Shown piece after piece: positions 27,738 to 35,074 of a stretch of 64,000 nt of DNA. The DNA lies in assembly GCF_030563405.1 (NCBI RefSeq), contig NZ_CP130748.1, forward strand, positions 1,426,001-1,490,000. The letters run 5' to 3'. A program made the translations under genes and the position numbers. Under the pieces are notes generated by a model that saw nothing but the letters and a program-made list of their open reading frames with translations, made no database searches and had not been told where the DNA came from. Position 1 is the stretch's first letter, and each line of letters begins with the position of its first letter. The DNA is from Vibrio sp. SNU_ST1. Its GTDB lineage: Bacteria; Pseudomonadota; Gammaproteobacteria; Enterobacterales; Vibrionaceae.

Positions 27738-27850
27738 GAGGCTGTCCTAAATTCTGTGTAGCTGTCTAAGCTTAAATCGTAATAGCGAAGGGTAGACAAC
27801 ATGGATAGGAAAACAGTTGGAAGTTTTTGTTCGTGAAGTTGCTACGTTAT
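27738..27850 (+). mobile_element. Remnant of an IS256-like insertion sequence (left end)
   Basis: Starts GAGGCTGTCCTAAATTCTGT directly after the stop codon of the 431-residue gene, resembling an IS256-family terminal repeat. At 27801 an ATG opens MDRKTV; a one- or two-base shift then gives EVFVREVAT, together resembling the usual MDKKTLE-FVREVA start of IS256-type transposases. The frame breaks and the match stops near 27850. Family assignment is from recognition of the terminal bases and the first residues only. Confidence 0.5.
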
Positions 27851-27852
27851 AT

Positions 27853-27892
27853 TAGTTCTGACTAGTTCTGACTAGTTCTGACTAGTTCTGAT
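27853..27892 (+). repeat. Four tandem copies of a 10-bp unit
   Basis: TAGTTCTGAC is repeated three times exactly and a fourth time ending in T instead of C (27853-27862, 27863-27872, 27873-27882, 27883-27892). It lies between the two insertion-sequence remnants. Slippage or repeated short duplications at an insertion scar could produce it; no function is evident. Confidence 0.9.
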
Positions 27893-27905
27893 ACTTCGAT
27901 TCGTA

Positions 27906-27969
27906 GAGAGTTACCCACTTTGATTAAAGGAGTTAATCCCATAATCAAAGACAATAAGGGGTAACTCTC
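27906..27969. repeat. Nested inverted repeat before the IS481-like remnant
   Basis: Outer arms GAGAGTTACCC (27906-27916) and GGGTAACTCTC (27959-27969) pair perfectly over 11 bases, and inner arms TTTGATTA (27919-27926) and TAATCAAA (27942-27949) over 8. The right outer arm ends one base before the ATG of the IS481-like remnant. It may be part of that element's end or a structure shielding its start codon. Confidence 0.75.
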
Positions 27970-28038
27970 ATGTTTCATACTAGCTACCCAATCATCAAAC
28001 ACAAAGCCGGCCTCTCAATCTGGATTCGTAATGATTAG
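27970..28038 (+). pseudogene. Remnant of an IS481-like transposase (first 22 codons)
   Basis: The ATG opens MFHTSYPIIKHKAGLS and stops after 22 codons. The opening resembles IS481-family transposases, which continue LLNLAEELGNVSKAC; here the similarity ends at about the leucine. Only the N-terminus survives, joined to unrelated sequence, so it cannot be active. Confidence 0.5.
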
Positions 28039-28314
28039 AAAAGCTCAAGACGCGTCTTATTGCCTTGATGGCAATGGCGTAGGTGTTTCCATTTTATGAA
28101 AACTAATACCATTAAATTAACTAAGGGATTAGTTTACTGACGTATATAGTTAATTATCATTTAAAGACATGATTATTGAGATTCAGGACAGAATGTCAGG
28201 AGAACTTAAATTATATATAGAATAATGTGTTGCTAGGGACGGTAGGGCGTAGTAATAATATAAGTATTGTTGGCGTGTTACGTTTTTAACTAGTGATTAT
28301 TCAAGGATAGAATA
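28039..28314. other. Non-coding stretch upstream of the HD-GYP gene
   Basis: About 276 AT-rich bases between the insertion-sequence debris and the HD-GYP gene. No open frame of note on either strand, no clear promoter and no recognisable riboswitch. The only definite signal is AAGGATA just before the HD-GYP start codon. Confidence 0.5.
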
Positions 28315-31300
28315 ATGGCAAACACAAAAATCTCGTTGCGGTTTACCGTTGGAGGGATGTTTCTACTTGCGACGGTGCTGACGGCGATCGTGGCGGTTTC
28401 ACTTCAATATTACTTCAGTAATAAAATGGCGACAGAGCATACCTTGTCCAAGTTGACCATGGTATCTCAGGACTTGAGCGACTATATCGGTAACGTCGAC
28501 TCAGACGCGATAAATACCGCTCGATTACTCTCTTCCGTACATCGCTCTATTAGCCATCAAATTTCTCGCGAAGAGTCGCGTGGGATCCTCTCTGAAGCCA
28601 TAAAAGATAACCCTCTTTTTTACAGTATTTATATAGGCTCTTCTAACGAGCGCTTCTTCCAAATTATCAATCTAGAATCTTCTCCTTTAGTGAGAGAAAA
28701 AATTGGTGCTGATAGCTCGGACCGTTGGGTTGTCATTGAAATTAGCGACAGAGAAGAAGGGCGGATTCGTACGACTAAGTATTATGACCTAGAGTTTAAC
28801 CTCAGAGATTCAAAGTCTGAACCAAGCAATTACTTTCCTACGACACGGCCTTGGTATGTCTCTGCGAATACGGAGACTGTTGAAAAAACACAGCCTTATC
28901 TTTTTCAGCATCTTCAGATTACGGGGCAAACTTATTCATTAGCTTTTGAATCAAAAGCCGTTGGTGACACGCAACATGTGATCGGCATCGATATCGTCTT
29001 ATCTTCTTTAGCGAGTAAGTTGTCCGCAAGTGCGTTGGGTTTAGAGGAGGATAGTCAGGTTGAATCCTTCTTATACTCAAAGTCAGGTAACATTATTGCG
29101 TCTAATCGAAATACTGAAATGGGAAAAGCACTTCCTCAAGCAAGTAAAATCGATTGGTCTGCTCAACAAAAAGCCGTAATTGAGAGCGCGTCTCCTTTGT
29201 TATTCTCTAATCAAAGCGATTGGGGACCAATGGATTTCGCAGTGTCTGGACAGCCACACGGTTATGCGATTGATCTTCTGAAAATGATTAGCGAGATGAG
29301 TGGTGTTAAGTTCGAGTTCGTTAATGGCTTTTCTTGGGCTGAGTTAACGGGCAAGTTTCATGAGGGAAGTATCGATGGTTTGCATTCTATTCAGAATTAC
29401 GAAAGTAACGGGGTAAAAGGCTTATATACGGATGCTATCTACGAGTTGCCTTTCTCTGTTGCAACCCAAAAAAGCGCACAAGTCGTCTCAAACTACGGAG
29501 ACCTCAGCGGCAAAAAGGTGGCGATTTTATCTGGATGGTCGGTTATTCCTCAACTAAGAAAAGATTTTCCAAATATTGAACTTGTTGAATTTCCTAGTAT
29601 GGAATTGGCATTTGACGCAGTTGATCGTGGTGAGAGCTTTGCAGTACTCGACGCAAAGCCAGTGCTTGAATTTTCTTTGGATAAATTTTTCCATGCAAGA
29701 TTGAAAGTTAATGAAGTGCTGTTGGACCTCAAAGCTAATTACCCAAACCAGTTCCACATTGTGTTGCAAAACAAACATCAGCAGCTCTTACCTATCCTAA
29801 ACCAAGCGATTCGCGCACTCACAGATGAACAGAAAGCAGTGTTATCCCAAAAATGGTTTCATCATCATGCCCTTAATTCCGGTACAACCATTCCTTATGC
29901 TGAGCTTTATGAACGAACTGCAACGGCTACGACCGAAGGCGAAATGGTTAAGATTTTGCTTAAAGGCGAGCCCAAGCGCCTTTATCTGAAAAAAATTGAG
30001 ACAGGTGAGCACTATTCTGAATATTTTGCCGTTGCGATACCTGAAGAGGAAATCTACAGCGCGGTCAACAAGCGACTTGTCACGTCTATTGGTGTGACAG
30101 TGCTATTGATGAGCTTAACTTTGCCTGTAGCTTGGATATTTGGTGCGCCAATTGTTCGACCTATCCGTCAACTTAAAGCCGAAACTCAAAAGATTAGGCA
30201 GCGTGATTATGACAATGTTTCAGTACTTAATACGCGAATTAAAGAGGTATGGGAACTGTCTGTTGCGGTGAAAGGTATGGCTGCAGAGATTAAGCGGCAT
30301 GAACAGACACAAGAAGCGTTTGTGGAGTCGTTTATTAAGCTTATCGCTCAAGCTATCGATGATAAGTCTGCTTATACGGCTGGGCATTGTAACCGTGTAC
30401 CAGAACTGGGCTTGATGTTGGCTGATGCGGCTGAAAAATCACAGTCTGAGCACTTCATAGATTTTAAGTTTGAAAATGATGATGAGCGCCGTGAGTTTAG
30501 AATTGCTGCGTGGCTTCATGATTGTGGCAAGATCACGACACCGGAACACATCGTCGATAAAGGTACGAAGCTAGAAGCTAACTATAACCGAATTCACGAG
30601 GTGAGAACGCGGTTTGAGGTACTTTGGCGTGATGCGGAAATTACGGCTTTGAGGAAACAACTTGAAGGCACGCTACCAACGCAACAGATAACCGATGAGC
30701 TTGCAGCGACGAAGCAACAACTACAAGATGACTTTGCTTTTATCGCGACATCAAACGTTGGTGGCGAGTTCATGAGCGATGACAAAGTCACTCGTATCCG
30801 CGCAATAGCTGAGACGACTTGGACGCGTAACTTTGATGATCAACTTGGTCTATCACCTATCGAGGCGTTGAATCGAGAGCCAAGTTTAAGCTTGCCAGCT
30901 ATAGAGCCACTGTTAAGTGATAAGCCTGAGCATATAGTGAAAAGAGATCGACCGTTAGAGTTTGACCCAAAACATCAAATAAAAATGGATGTTCCTGAGC
31001 ACTTATACAACTTAGGTGAAGTCTATAATCTGAGCATTGCACGCGGCACGTTAACTGCTGAAGACAGATTTAAGATAAACGAGCACATGCTTGGCACGAT
31101 TAAGATGCTTGAGAATCTACCATTCCCTAAAGAGCTAAGCCGTGTTCCTCGCTATGCATCGACGCACCATGAAACACTCAAAGGTACAGGCTATCCAAGG
31201 AAGTTGACTGGTGACGATCTTTCAATCCCAGAACGCATTCTGGTGATCTCCGATATTTTTGAGGCATTAACCGCTGCGGATAGGCCTTATAAGAAAGCGA

Positions 31301-31488
31301 AGCCAATCAGTGTTGCTGTCGACATCATGTATAAAATGGCGTTGGACGAACATCTCGATATAGAACTGTTTAGATTGTTCTTAACCAGCGGTACTCACCT
31401 GCGTTATGCAGAAGAGTATTTGAAGTCGGAACAAATTGATTTCGTTGATATCAATAAATACCTAGAAGTTACCCGTCAGATAGCTTGA
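28315..31488 (+). CDS. Membrane HD-GYP phosphodiesterase-type protein with dCache and nested solute-binding sensor
   Basis: A 1,057-residue membrane protein likely to hydrolyse cyclic di-GMP. One membrane segment near residues 12-34 starts a periplasmic dCache-like domain (about 45-290). From about 302 to 515 lies an SBP_bac_3-like solute-binding module (GQPHGYAIDLLKMISEMSG, SIDGLHSI, GKKVAILSGW). The dCache end then resumes (YSEYFAVAIPEEEI), followed by a second membrane segment (about 588-612) and HAMP. The output domain keeps HD (AAWLHDCGK, about 733-741) and the HHE/GYP motifs (HHETLKGTGYP, about 951-961), so metal-binding residues look intact, but roughly 200 residues separate the two, more than usual. 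AAGGA precedes the ATG, and a strong terminator follows the stop, so it is a single-gene unit. Confidence 0.9.
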   Translation: MANTKISLRFTVGGMFLLATVLTAIVAVSLQYYFSNKMATEHTLSKLTMVSQDLSDYIGNVDSDAINTARLLSSVHRSISHQISREESRGILSEAIKDNPLFYSIYIGSSNERFFQIINLESSPLVREKIGADSSDRWVVIEISDREEGRIRTTKYYDLEFNLRDSKSEPSNYFPTTRPWYVSANTETVEKTQPYLFQHLQITGQTYSLAFESKAVGDTQHVIGIDIVLSSLASKLSASALGLEEDSQVESFLYSKSGNIIASNRNTEMGKALPQASKIDWSAQQKAVIESASPLLFSNQSDWGPMDFAVSGQPHGYAIDLLKMISEMSGVKFEFVNGFSWAELTGKFHEGSIDGLHSIQNYESNGVKGLYTDAIYELPFSVATQKSAQVVSNYGDLSGKKVAILSGWSVIPQLRKDFPNIELVEFPSMELAFDAVDRGESFAVLDAKPVLEFSLDKFFHARLKVNEVLLDLKANYPNQFHIVLQNKHQQLLPILNQAIRALTDEQKAVLSQKWFHHHALNSGTTIPYAELYERTATATTEGEMVKILLKGEPKRLYLKKIETGEHYSEYFAVAIPEEEIYSAVNKRLVTSIGVTVLLMSLTLPVAWIFGAPIVRPIRQLKAETQKIRQRDYDNVSVLNTRIKEVWELSVAVKGMAAEIKRHEQTQEAFVESFIKLIAQAIDDKSAYTAGHCNRVPELGLMLADAAEKSQSEHFIDFKFENDDERREFRIAAWLHDCGKITTPEHIVDKGTKLEANYNRIHEVRTRFEVLWRDAEITALRKQLEGTLPTQQITDELAATKQQLQDDFAFIATSNVGGEFMSDDKVTRIRAIAETTWTRNFDDQLGLSPIEALNREPSLSLPAIEPLLSDKPEHIVKRDRPLEFDPKHQIKMDVPEHLYNLGEVYNLSIARGTLTAEDRFKINEHMLGTIKMLENLPFPKELSRVPRYASTHHETLKGTGYPRKLTGDDLSIPERILVISDIFEALTAADRPYKKAKPISVAVDIMYKMALDEHLDIELFRLFLTSGTHLRYAEEYLKSEQIDFVDINKYLEVTRQIA

Positions 31489-31524
31489 TTAAAGCTTGCT
31501 TCGTTAGAGCGAGCTCTATGAATG

Positions 31525-31551
31525 AAAGGCGCACATGAGTGCGCCTTTTTT
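31525..31551 (+). terminator. Intrinsic terminator after the HD-GYP gene
   Basis: Perfect 10-bp stem AAAGGCGCAC/GTGCGCCTTT with an ATGA loop, followed by a run of six T residues. It lies about 37 bases after the stop codon and has the textbook form. Confidence 0.92.
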
Positions 31552-31896
31552 ATATCTTCGGTTTGGGCTTAAGCGAAGAGGAGGAGTGCTGATACCTATA
31601 TCTTGGTTGAGAACATTGATGGATGGATCTGCGTTTGAAAGTTGACTGTCAGTTGTTGACACATTGTTTTCGAGCAAATTTTGGATAGGCAAGGGTTTGA
31701 AGCTTGCTCACGATTTAACTGATTGAATAACATTTGTTTATTTTCCTTTGTTGCTTCATTTTACTACTTCTCTACCGATTAATAAAAATACTACCTTAGT
31801 CTAAATTGTCGACAATTCTCTTGATTGTCGACAATTTCATCGTGTATTTTATGTTCATGTTATGAAATTGTTGACAGTTAGGGTCAGCAATCAGAA
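31552..31896 (+). promoter_or_regulatory. Promoter region of the GntR-prp operon
   Basis: About 345 bases without a gene. The last 100 bases contain the palindromic operator-like sites (separate entry). A plausible promoter is TTGATT (31821-31826), an 18-base spacer and TATTTT (31845-31850); the -35 overlaps the second palindrome, which would make regulator binding block transcription. The left part (31552-31790) shows nothing I can name. Confidence 0.5.
31804..31877 (+). promoter_or_regulatory. Cluster of GntR-type operator palindromes
   Basis: AATTGTCGACAATT at 31804-31817 and ATTGTCGACAAT at 31824-31835 are perfect palindromes with centres 19 bp apart, about two helical turns. A third, degenerate copy, ATTGTTGACAGT, lies at 31866-31877. 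Palindromes built on TTGTCGACAA are typical of FadR/FCD-type GntR regulators, and a motif of this kind has been described for propionate regulators in related genera. The next gene encodes such a regulator, so autoregulation and control of the prp genes are likely. Confidence 0.8.
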
Positions 31897-32631
31897 GTGA
31901 GCAGCCTGAATATGAATACTGCGATAAAAGATCTCACCTTAAGTGCAAACACGAAAACACGAGTGAGCGATAAAGAAAATACCAAATCGGAAAGCCTGAC
32001 TGAGTACCTCGTTGAGGCGATTGTTAACGGTGAATTACCACTAGGCAGTAAGATCTCGGAGCCTGAACTGGCTAAACGCTTTGAGGTAAGCCGAGGTCCA
32101 CTACGTGAAGCGATAATGCGTGTGGAAGGGCTAGGCCTGATAGAACGCATTCCTCATGTCGGCGCTCGAGTTATTACTTTTTCGGCAGACAAACTGCTAG
32201 AGCTTTACGCGGTGCGAGAGGCATTGGAAGGCATGGCGGCTCGCTTAGCAGCGCGACATATCACACAAGAAGAGCTTATCGGGCTTGAAGGATTATTGTC
32301 GACACATTCGAAGCACATTGATGAAGTCGAAGGTTCTTCTTATTTTCATCAACATGGTGATTTTGATTTCCATTACCGCATTATCAAAGCGAGTCGTAAC
32401 AGCAAACTCATTTCGCTGCTTTGTGATGAGCTTTACCACCTATTACGCATGTATCGTTATCAATCGCCTAGGGCTCAGTCTCGACCAAAAGAGGCACTCG
32501 ATGAACACAAATACATCCTACAAGCGATTCGTAATCGCGATGAAGAGCTAGCAGAAATGCTAATGCGACGACACATCTCGGGTAGTCGATTGCTTATAGA
32601 GCAACAAATTCAATCCAAAGATCTTGATTAA
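31897..32631 (+). CDS. GntR-family (FCD) transcriptional regulator of the prp operon
   Basis: A DNA-binding regulator with an N-terminal winged helix (LPLGSKISEPELAKRFEVSR and GPLREAIMRVEGLGLIE, about residues 45-85) and a C-terminal FCD effector domain (LYAVREALEGMAARLAARH, DFDFHYRIIKASRN, DEHKYILQAIRNRD) with the His residues that usually hold a metal. It is the first gene of the methylcitrate operon, 100 bases before prpB, as in other gammaproteobacteria that use a GntR protein rather than the sigma-54 activator PrpR. Start choice is open: the GTG at 31897 gives 244 residues, an ATG at 31912 would remove five; neither has a strong ribosome site. Confidence 0.9.
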   Translation: MSSLNMNTAIKDLTLSANTKTRVSDKENTKSESLTEYLVEAIVNGELPLGSKISEPELAKRFEVSRGPLREAIMRVEGLGLIERIPHVGARVITFSADKLLELYAVREALEGMAARLAARHITQEELIGLEGLLSTHSKHIDEVEGSSYFHQHGDFDFHYRIIKASRNSKLISLLCDELYHLLRMYRYQSPRAQSRPKEALDEHKYILQAIRNRDEELAEMLMRRHISGSRLLIEQQIQSKDLD

Positions 32632-32731
32632 GCGACCATTGGAGTCTGTCAGCGGATCAGTGCTGGTGATAACCAAAAGCCGTAAGTCTTAAAGATTAGC
32701 TAGAAATAAACAATTAACAGGGAGCGTCATT

Positions 32732-33628
32732 ATGAAGTTATCAGCAGGAGCAAAGTTCCGACAAGCTGTGCAAGACAACGACCCATTGCAGATCGTCGGT
32801 ACGGTGAATCCGTATTGCGCGATGATGGCAAAGAACTTAGGTCATCAAGCCATTTATTTGTCTGGTGGAGGCATCGCCAATGCGTCTTATGGTTTACCTG
32901 ATTTAGGTATTACGACATTGAACGATGTATTGGTCGATGTTGAACGTATTACCAATGCGTGTGATTTGCCCTTGCTGGTGGATATCGACACGGGATTTGG
33001 TGGCGCATTCAATATCGCACGTACGATTCGTGCGATGGAGAAGGCAGGCGCAGCTGCAATTCACATGGAAGACCAAGTGGCCCAGAAGCGCTGTGGTCAT
33101 CGACCAAATAAAGCGATTGTAAGCCAGCAAGAGATGGTCGATAGAGTCAAAGCGGCAACCGATGCTAGAACCGATGACAGCTTTGTGATTATGGCGCGTA
33201 CGGATGCATTGGCGGTTGAAGGAATAGACAGTGCGATTGAACGAGCGATTGCGTGTGTTGAAGCGGGCGCTGACATGATTTTCCCTGAAGCGATGAATCA
33301 ACTCGATCAATACGTGAAATTCTCGGCGGCGCTGAAATCAGCAACGGGTAAACACGTGCCTATCTTGGCCAACATTACTGAGTTCGGCCAAACACCACTC
33401 TACAACTGTCACGAGTTAGCCCAATCAAGTGTCGACATGGTGCTTTACCCATTGAGTGCGTTCCGTGCGATGAACAAAGCGGCGGAGAATGTTTACAAGC
33501 ACTTGTTAGTTGAAGGCAATCAAGAAGCTCTATTGGATTCAATGCAAACCCGTAAAGAGCTATATGAACACCTGAATTACCACGACTACGAGAACAAGCT
33601 TGATCAGTTGTTTTCAAGCGAAGGGTAA
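32732..33628 (+). CDS. prpB: PrpB, 2-methylisocitrate lyase
   Basis: Splits 2-methylisocitrate into pyruvate and succinate, the last step of the methylcitrate cycle. The 298-residue protein belongs to the isocitrate lyase/PEP mutase superfamily: [23 protein letters not shown] opening near residue 43, [11 protein letters not shown] (metal-binding aspartates) near 83, [17 protein letters not shown] with the catalytic KRCGH near 121, and IMARTDAL near 155. The ATG has GGGAG upstream. It follows the regulator by 100 bases on the same strand. Confidence 0.97.
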   Translation: MKLSAGAKFRQAVQDNDPLQIVGTVNPYCAMMAKNLGHQAIYLSGGGIANASYGLPDLGITTLNDVLVDVERITNACDLPLLVDIDTGFGGAFNIARTIRAMEKAGAAAIHMEDQVAQKRCGHRPNKAIVSQQEMVDRVKAATDARTDDSFVIMARTDALAVEGIDSAIERAIACVEAGADMIFPEAMNQLDQYVKFSAALKSATGKHVPILANITEFGQTPLYNCHELAQSSVDMVLYPLSAFRAMNKAAENVYKHLLVEGNQEALLDSMQTRKELYEHLNYHDYENKLDQLFSSEG

Positions 33629-33675
33629 CCGGTTTCAATTAATCAAAAATCAACTTAATCCAATAACGTGAAATG

Positions 33676-33755
33676 GTTAGTCGCCATATCCAGTGCCGAT
33701 GATAAAGATCATCGGACACATAAATAGGCAGCACCAAAGAGTGCAGGCGGCTAAC
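33676..33755 (+). ncRNA. Predicted three-way-junction RNA structure in the prpB-prpC gap
   Basis: A closing stem pairs 33676-33685 (GTTAGTCGCC) with 33746-33755 (GGCGGCTAAC), 10 bp with one G.U. Inside it is a hairpin with an 8-bp stem CCGATGAT/ATCATCGG and AAAG loop (33696-33715), extendable by GTG/CAC across one bulged base, and a smaller hairpin GCAC/GTGC (33731-33744). The closing stem ends eight bases before the prpC ribosome site. No T tract follows, so it is not a terminator. It may stabilise or process the mRNA, or gate prpC translation. I know no named family that matches. Confidence 0.55.
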
Positions 33756-33773
33756 ACAGAAAAGGAGTTCACC

Positions 33774-34973
33774 ATGTCTGTATCTTTGAGTGATAAAGCA
33801 GCTGTCGAAAATGCTTCAAAAATAGAACAACAAAGCACAAAAACAACAAGCGCACCTGCAATCGGTGGTGCTGGTCTACGTGGCCAGAGTGCGGGAACCA
33901 CGGCGCTATGTACGGTAGGAAAATCAGGAACCGGCCTAACCTACCGTGGTTATGATATTACCGACCTTGCTAATCATGCTCAGTTCGAAGAAGTGGCGCA
34001 TCTGTTATTAAGAGGTCATTTGCCCAGTGAAAAAGAGTTAGACGATTACAAAACGTTGTTGATTGGTTTACGCGGCTTGCCTCAACCTTTGAAAGCAGCA
34101 CTAGAGCTTATCCCAGCAGACGCTCATCCAATGGATGTGATGAGAACGGGCTGTTCAATGCTAGGTAATCTAGAGCAAGAGTCTGATTTTTCTGAGCAAC
34201 TGCCTGCGACTGAACGAATGCTCGCGCTTTTCCCTGCGATTATTTGTTATTGGTACCGCTTTAGCCATGATGGCGTGCGCATTGATACTGAAGATCAAAG
34301 TGAAGCATGTCTGGGGGGCTACTTCTTGAAAATGCTAACGGATAAAGCGCCTAGTGAACTTCATAAGAAGGTGATGCACTGCTCGCTAACTCTTTACGCG
34401 GAACATGAGTTTAATGCTTCAACCTTTGCTGCTCGTGTTTGTGCTTCAACCTTGTCGGATATCCACTCTTGTGTCACGGCTGCGATTGGTACGTTGCGAG
34501 GCCCTTTACATGGCGGTGCAAACGAAGCTGCGATGGAAATGATCCAAGATTGGCAAACCGCCGATGAAGCGGAAGCGAACATCATGAATATGCTCGCCAA
34601 CAAAGACAAAATAATGGGCTTCGGTCATGCGATTTATCGTGAAAGCGACCCACGAAACGCTCTAATCAAGCGCTGGTCAAAAGAGCTAGCTCAAGAGGTG
34701 GGAGATGAACAGCTTTACGCCGTTTCAGAGCGTGTTGAAGCGGTAATGAAGCGCGAGAAAGGGCTGTTCTGTAATGCTGACTTCTTCCATGCATCGGCAT
34801 ATCACTTCATGGACATCCCAACCAAATTGTTTACGCCAATTTTTGTGATGAGCCGCCTTACAGGTTGGACGGCGCACGTGTTCGAACAAAGAGAAAACAA
34901 TCGCATCATTCGTCCAAGTGCAGACTACACCGGGCCAGAGCATCAAGACTGGCTACCTATTCATCTACGTTAG
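33774..34973 (+). CDS. prpC: PrpC, 2-methylcitrate synthase
   Basis: Condenses propionyl-CoA with oxaloacetate to 2-methylcitrate. It is a citrate synthase-family protein of 399 residues with the landmarks LTYRGYDITDLA, LHGGANEAAMEM (catalytic His), GFGHAIYRESDPR and IPTKLFTPIFVMSRLTGW followed by AHVFEQRENNRIIRP. I set the start at 33774, where AGGAG is six bases upstream and the protein begins like its homologues; the frame is open further upstream, but that extension would run through the structured leader. It lies between prpB and acnD, as expected. Confidence 0.96.
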   Translation: MSVSLSDKAAVENASKIEQQSTKTTSAPAIGGAGLRGQSAGTTALCTVGKSGTGLTYRGYDITDLANHAQFEEVAHLLLRGHLPSEKELDDYKTLLIGLRGLPQPLKAALELIPADAHPMDVMRTGCSMLGNLEQESDFSEQLPATERMLALFPAIICYWYRFSHDGVRIDTEDQSEACLGGYFLKMLTDKAPSELHKKVMHCSLTLYAEHEFNASTFAARVCASTLSDIHSCVTAAIGTLRGPLHGGANEAAMEMIQDWQTADEAEANIMNMLANKDKIMGFGHAIYRESDPRNALIKRWSKELAQEVGDEQLYAVSERVEAVMKREKGLFCNADFFHASAYHFMDIPTKLFTPIFVMSRLTGWTAHVFEQRENNRIIRPSADYTGPEHQDWLPIHLR

Positions 34974-34997
34974 CCCTCTATAACGAGCCGACTTATG

Positions 34998-35038
34998 TCT
35001 TGAGGTGACTTCCGTCTTCATATGACAAGGCCTCAAGA
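34998..35038 (+). other. Hairpin in the prpC-acnD gap
   Basis: TCTTGAGG (34998-35005) pairs perfectly with CCTCAAGA (35031-35038) over 8 bp around a 25-base loop. No T tract follows. It is one of several hairpins in the gaps of this operon; a role in mRNA processing or stability is possible but unproven. Confidence 0.5.
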
Positions 35039-35074
35039 ACTAACGAATAGAATCTAACAGATAATGGTGGATGT

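Noticed and set aside
33693..33773. 27-residue N-terminal extension of PrpC
   Set aside because: The frame is open but would pass through the structured leader; a strong AGGAG site lies six bases before the ATG at 33774.
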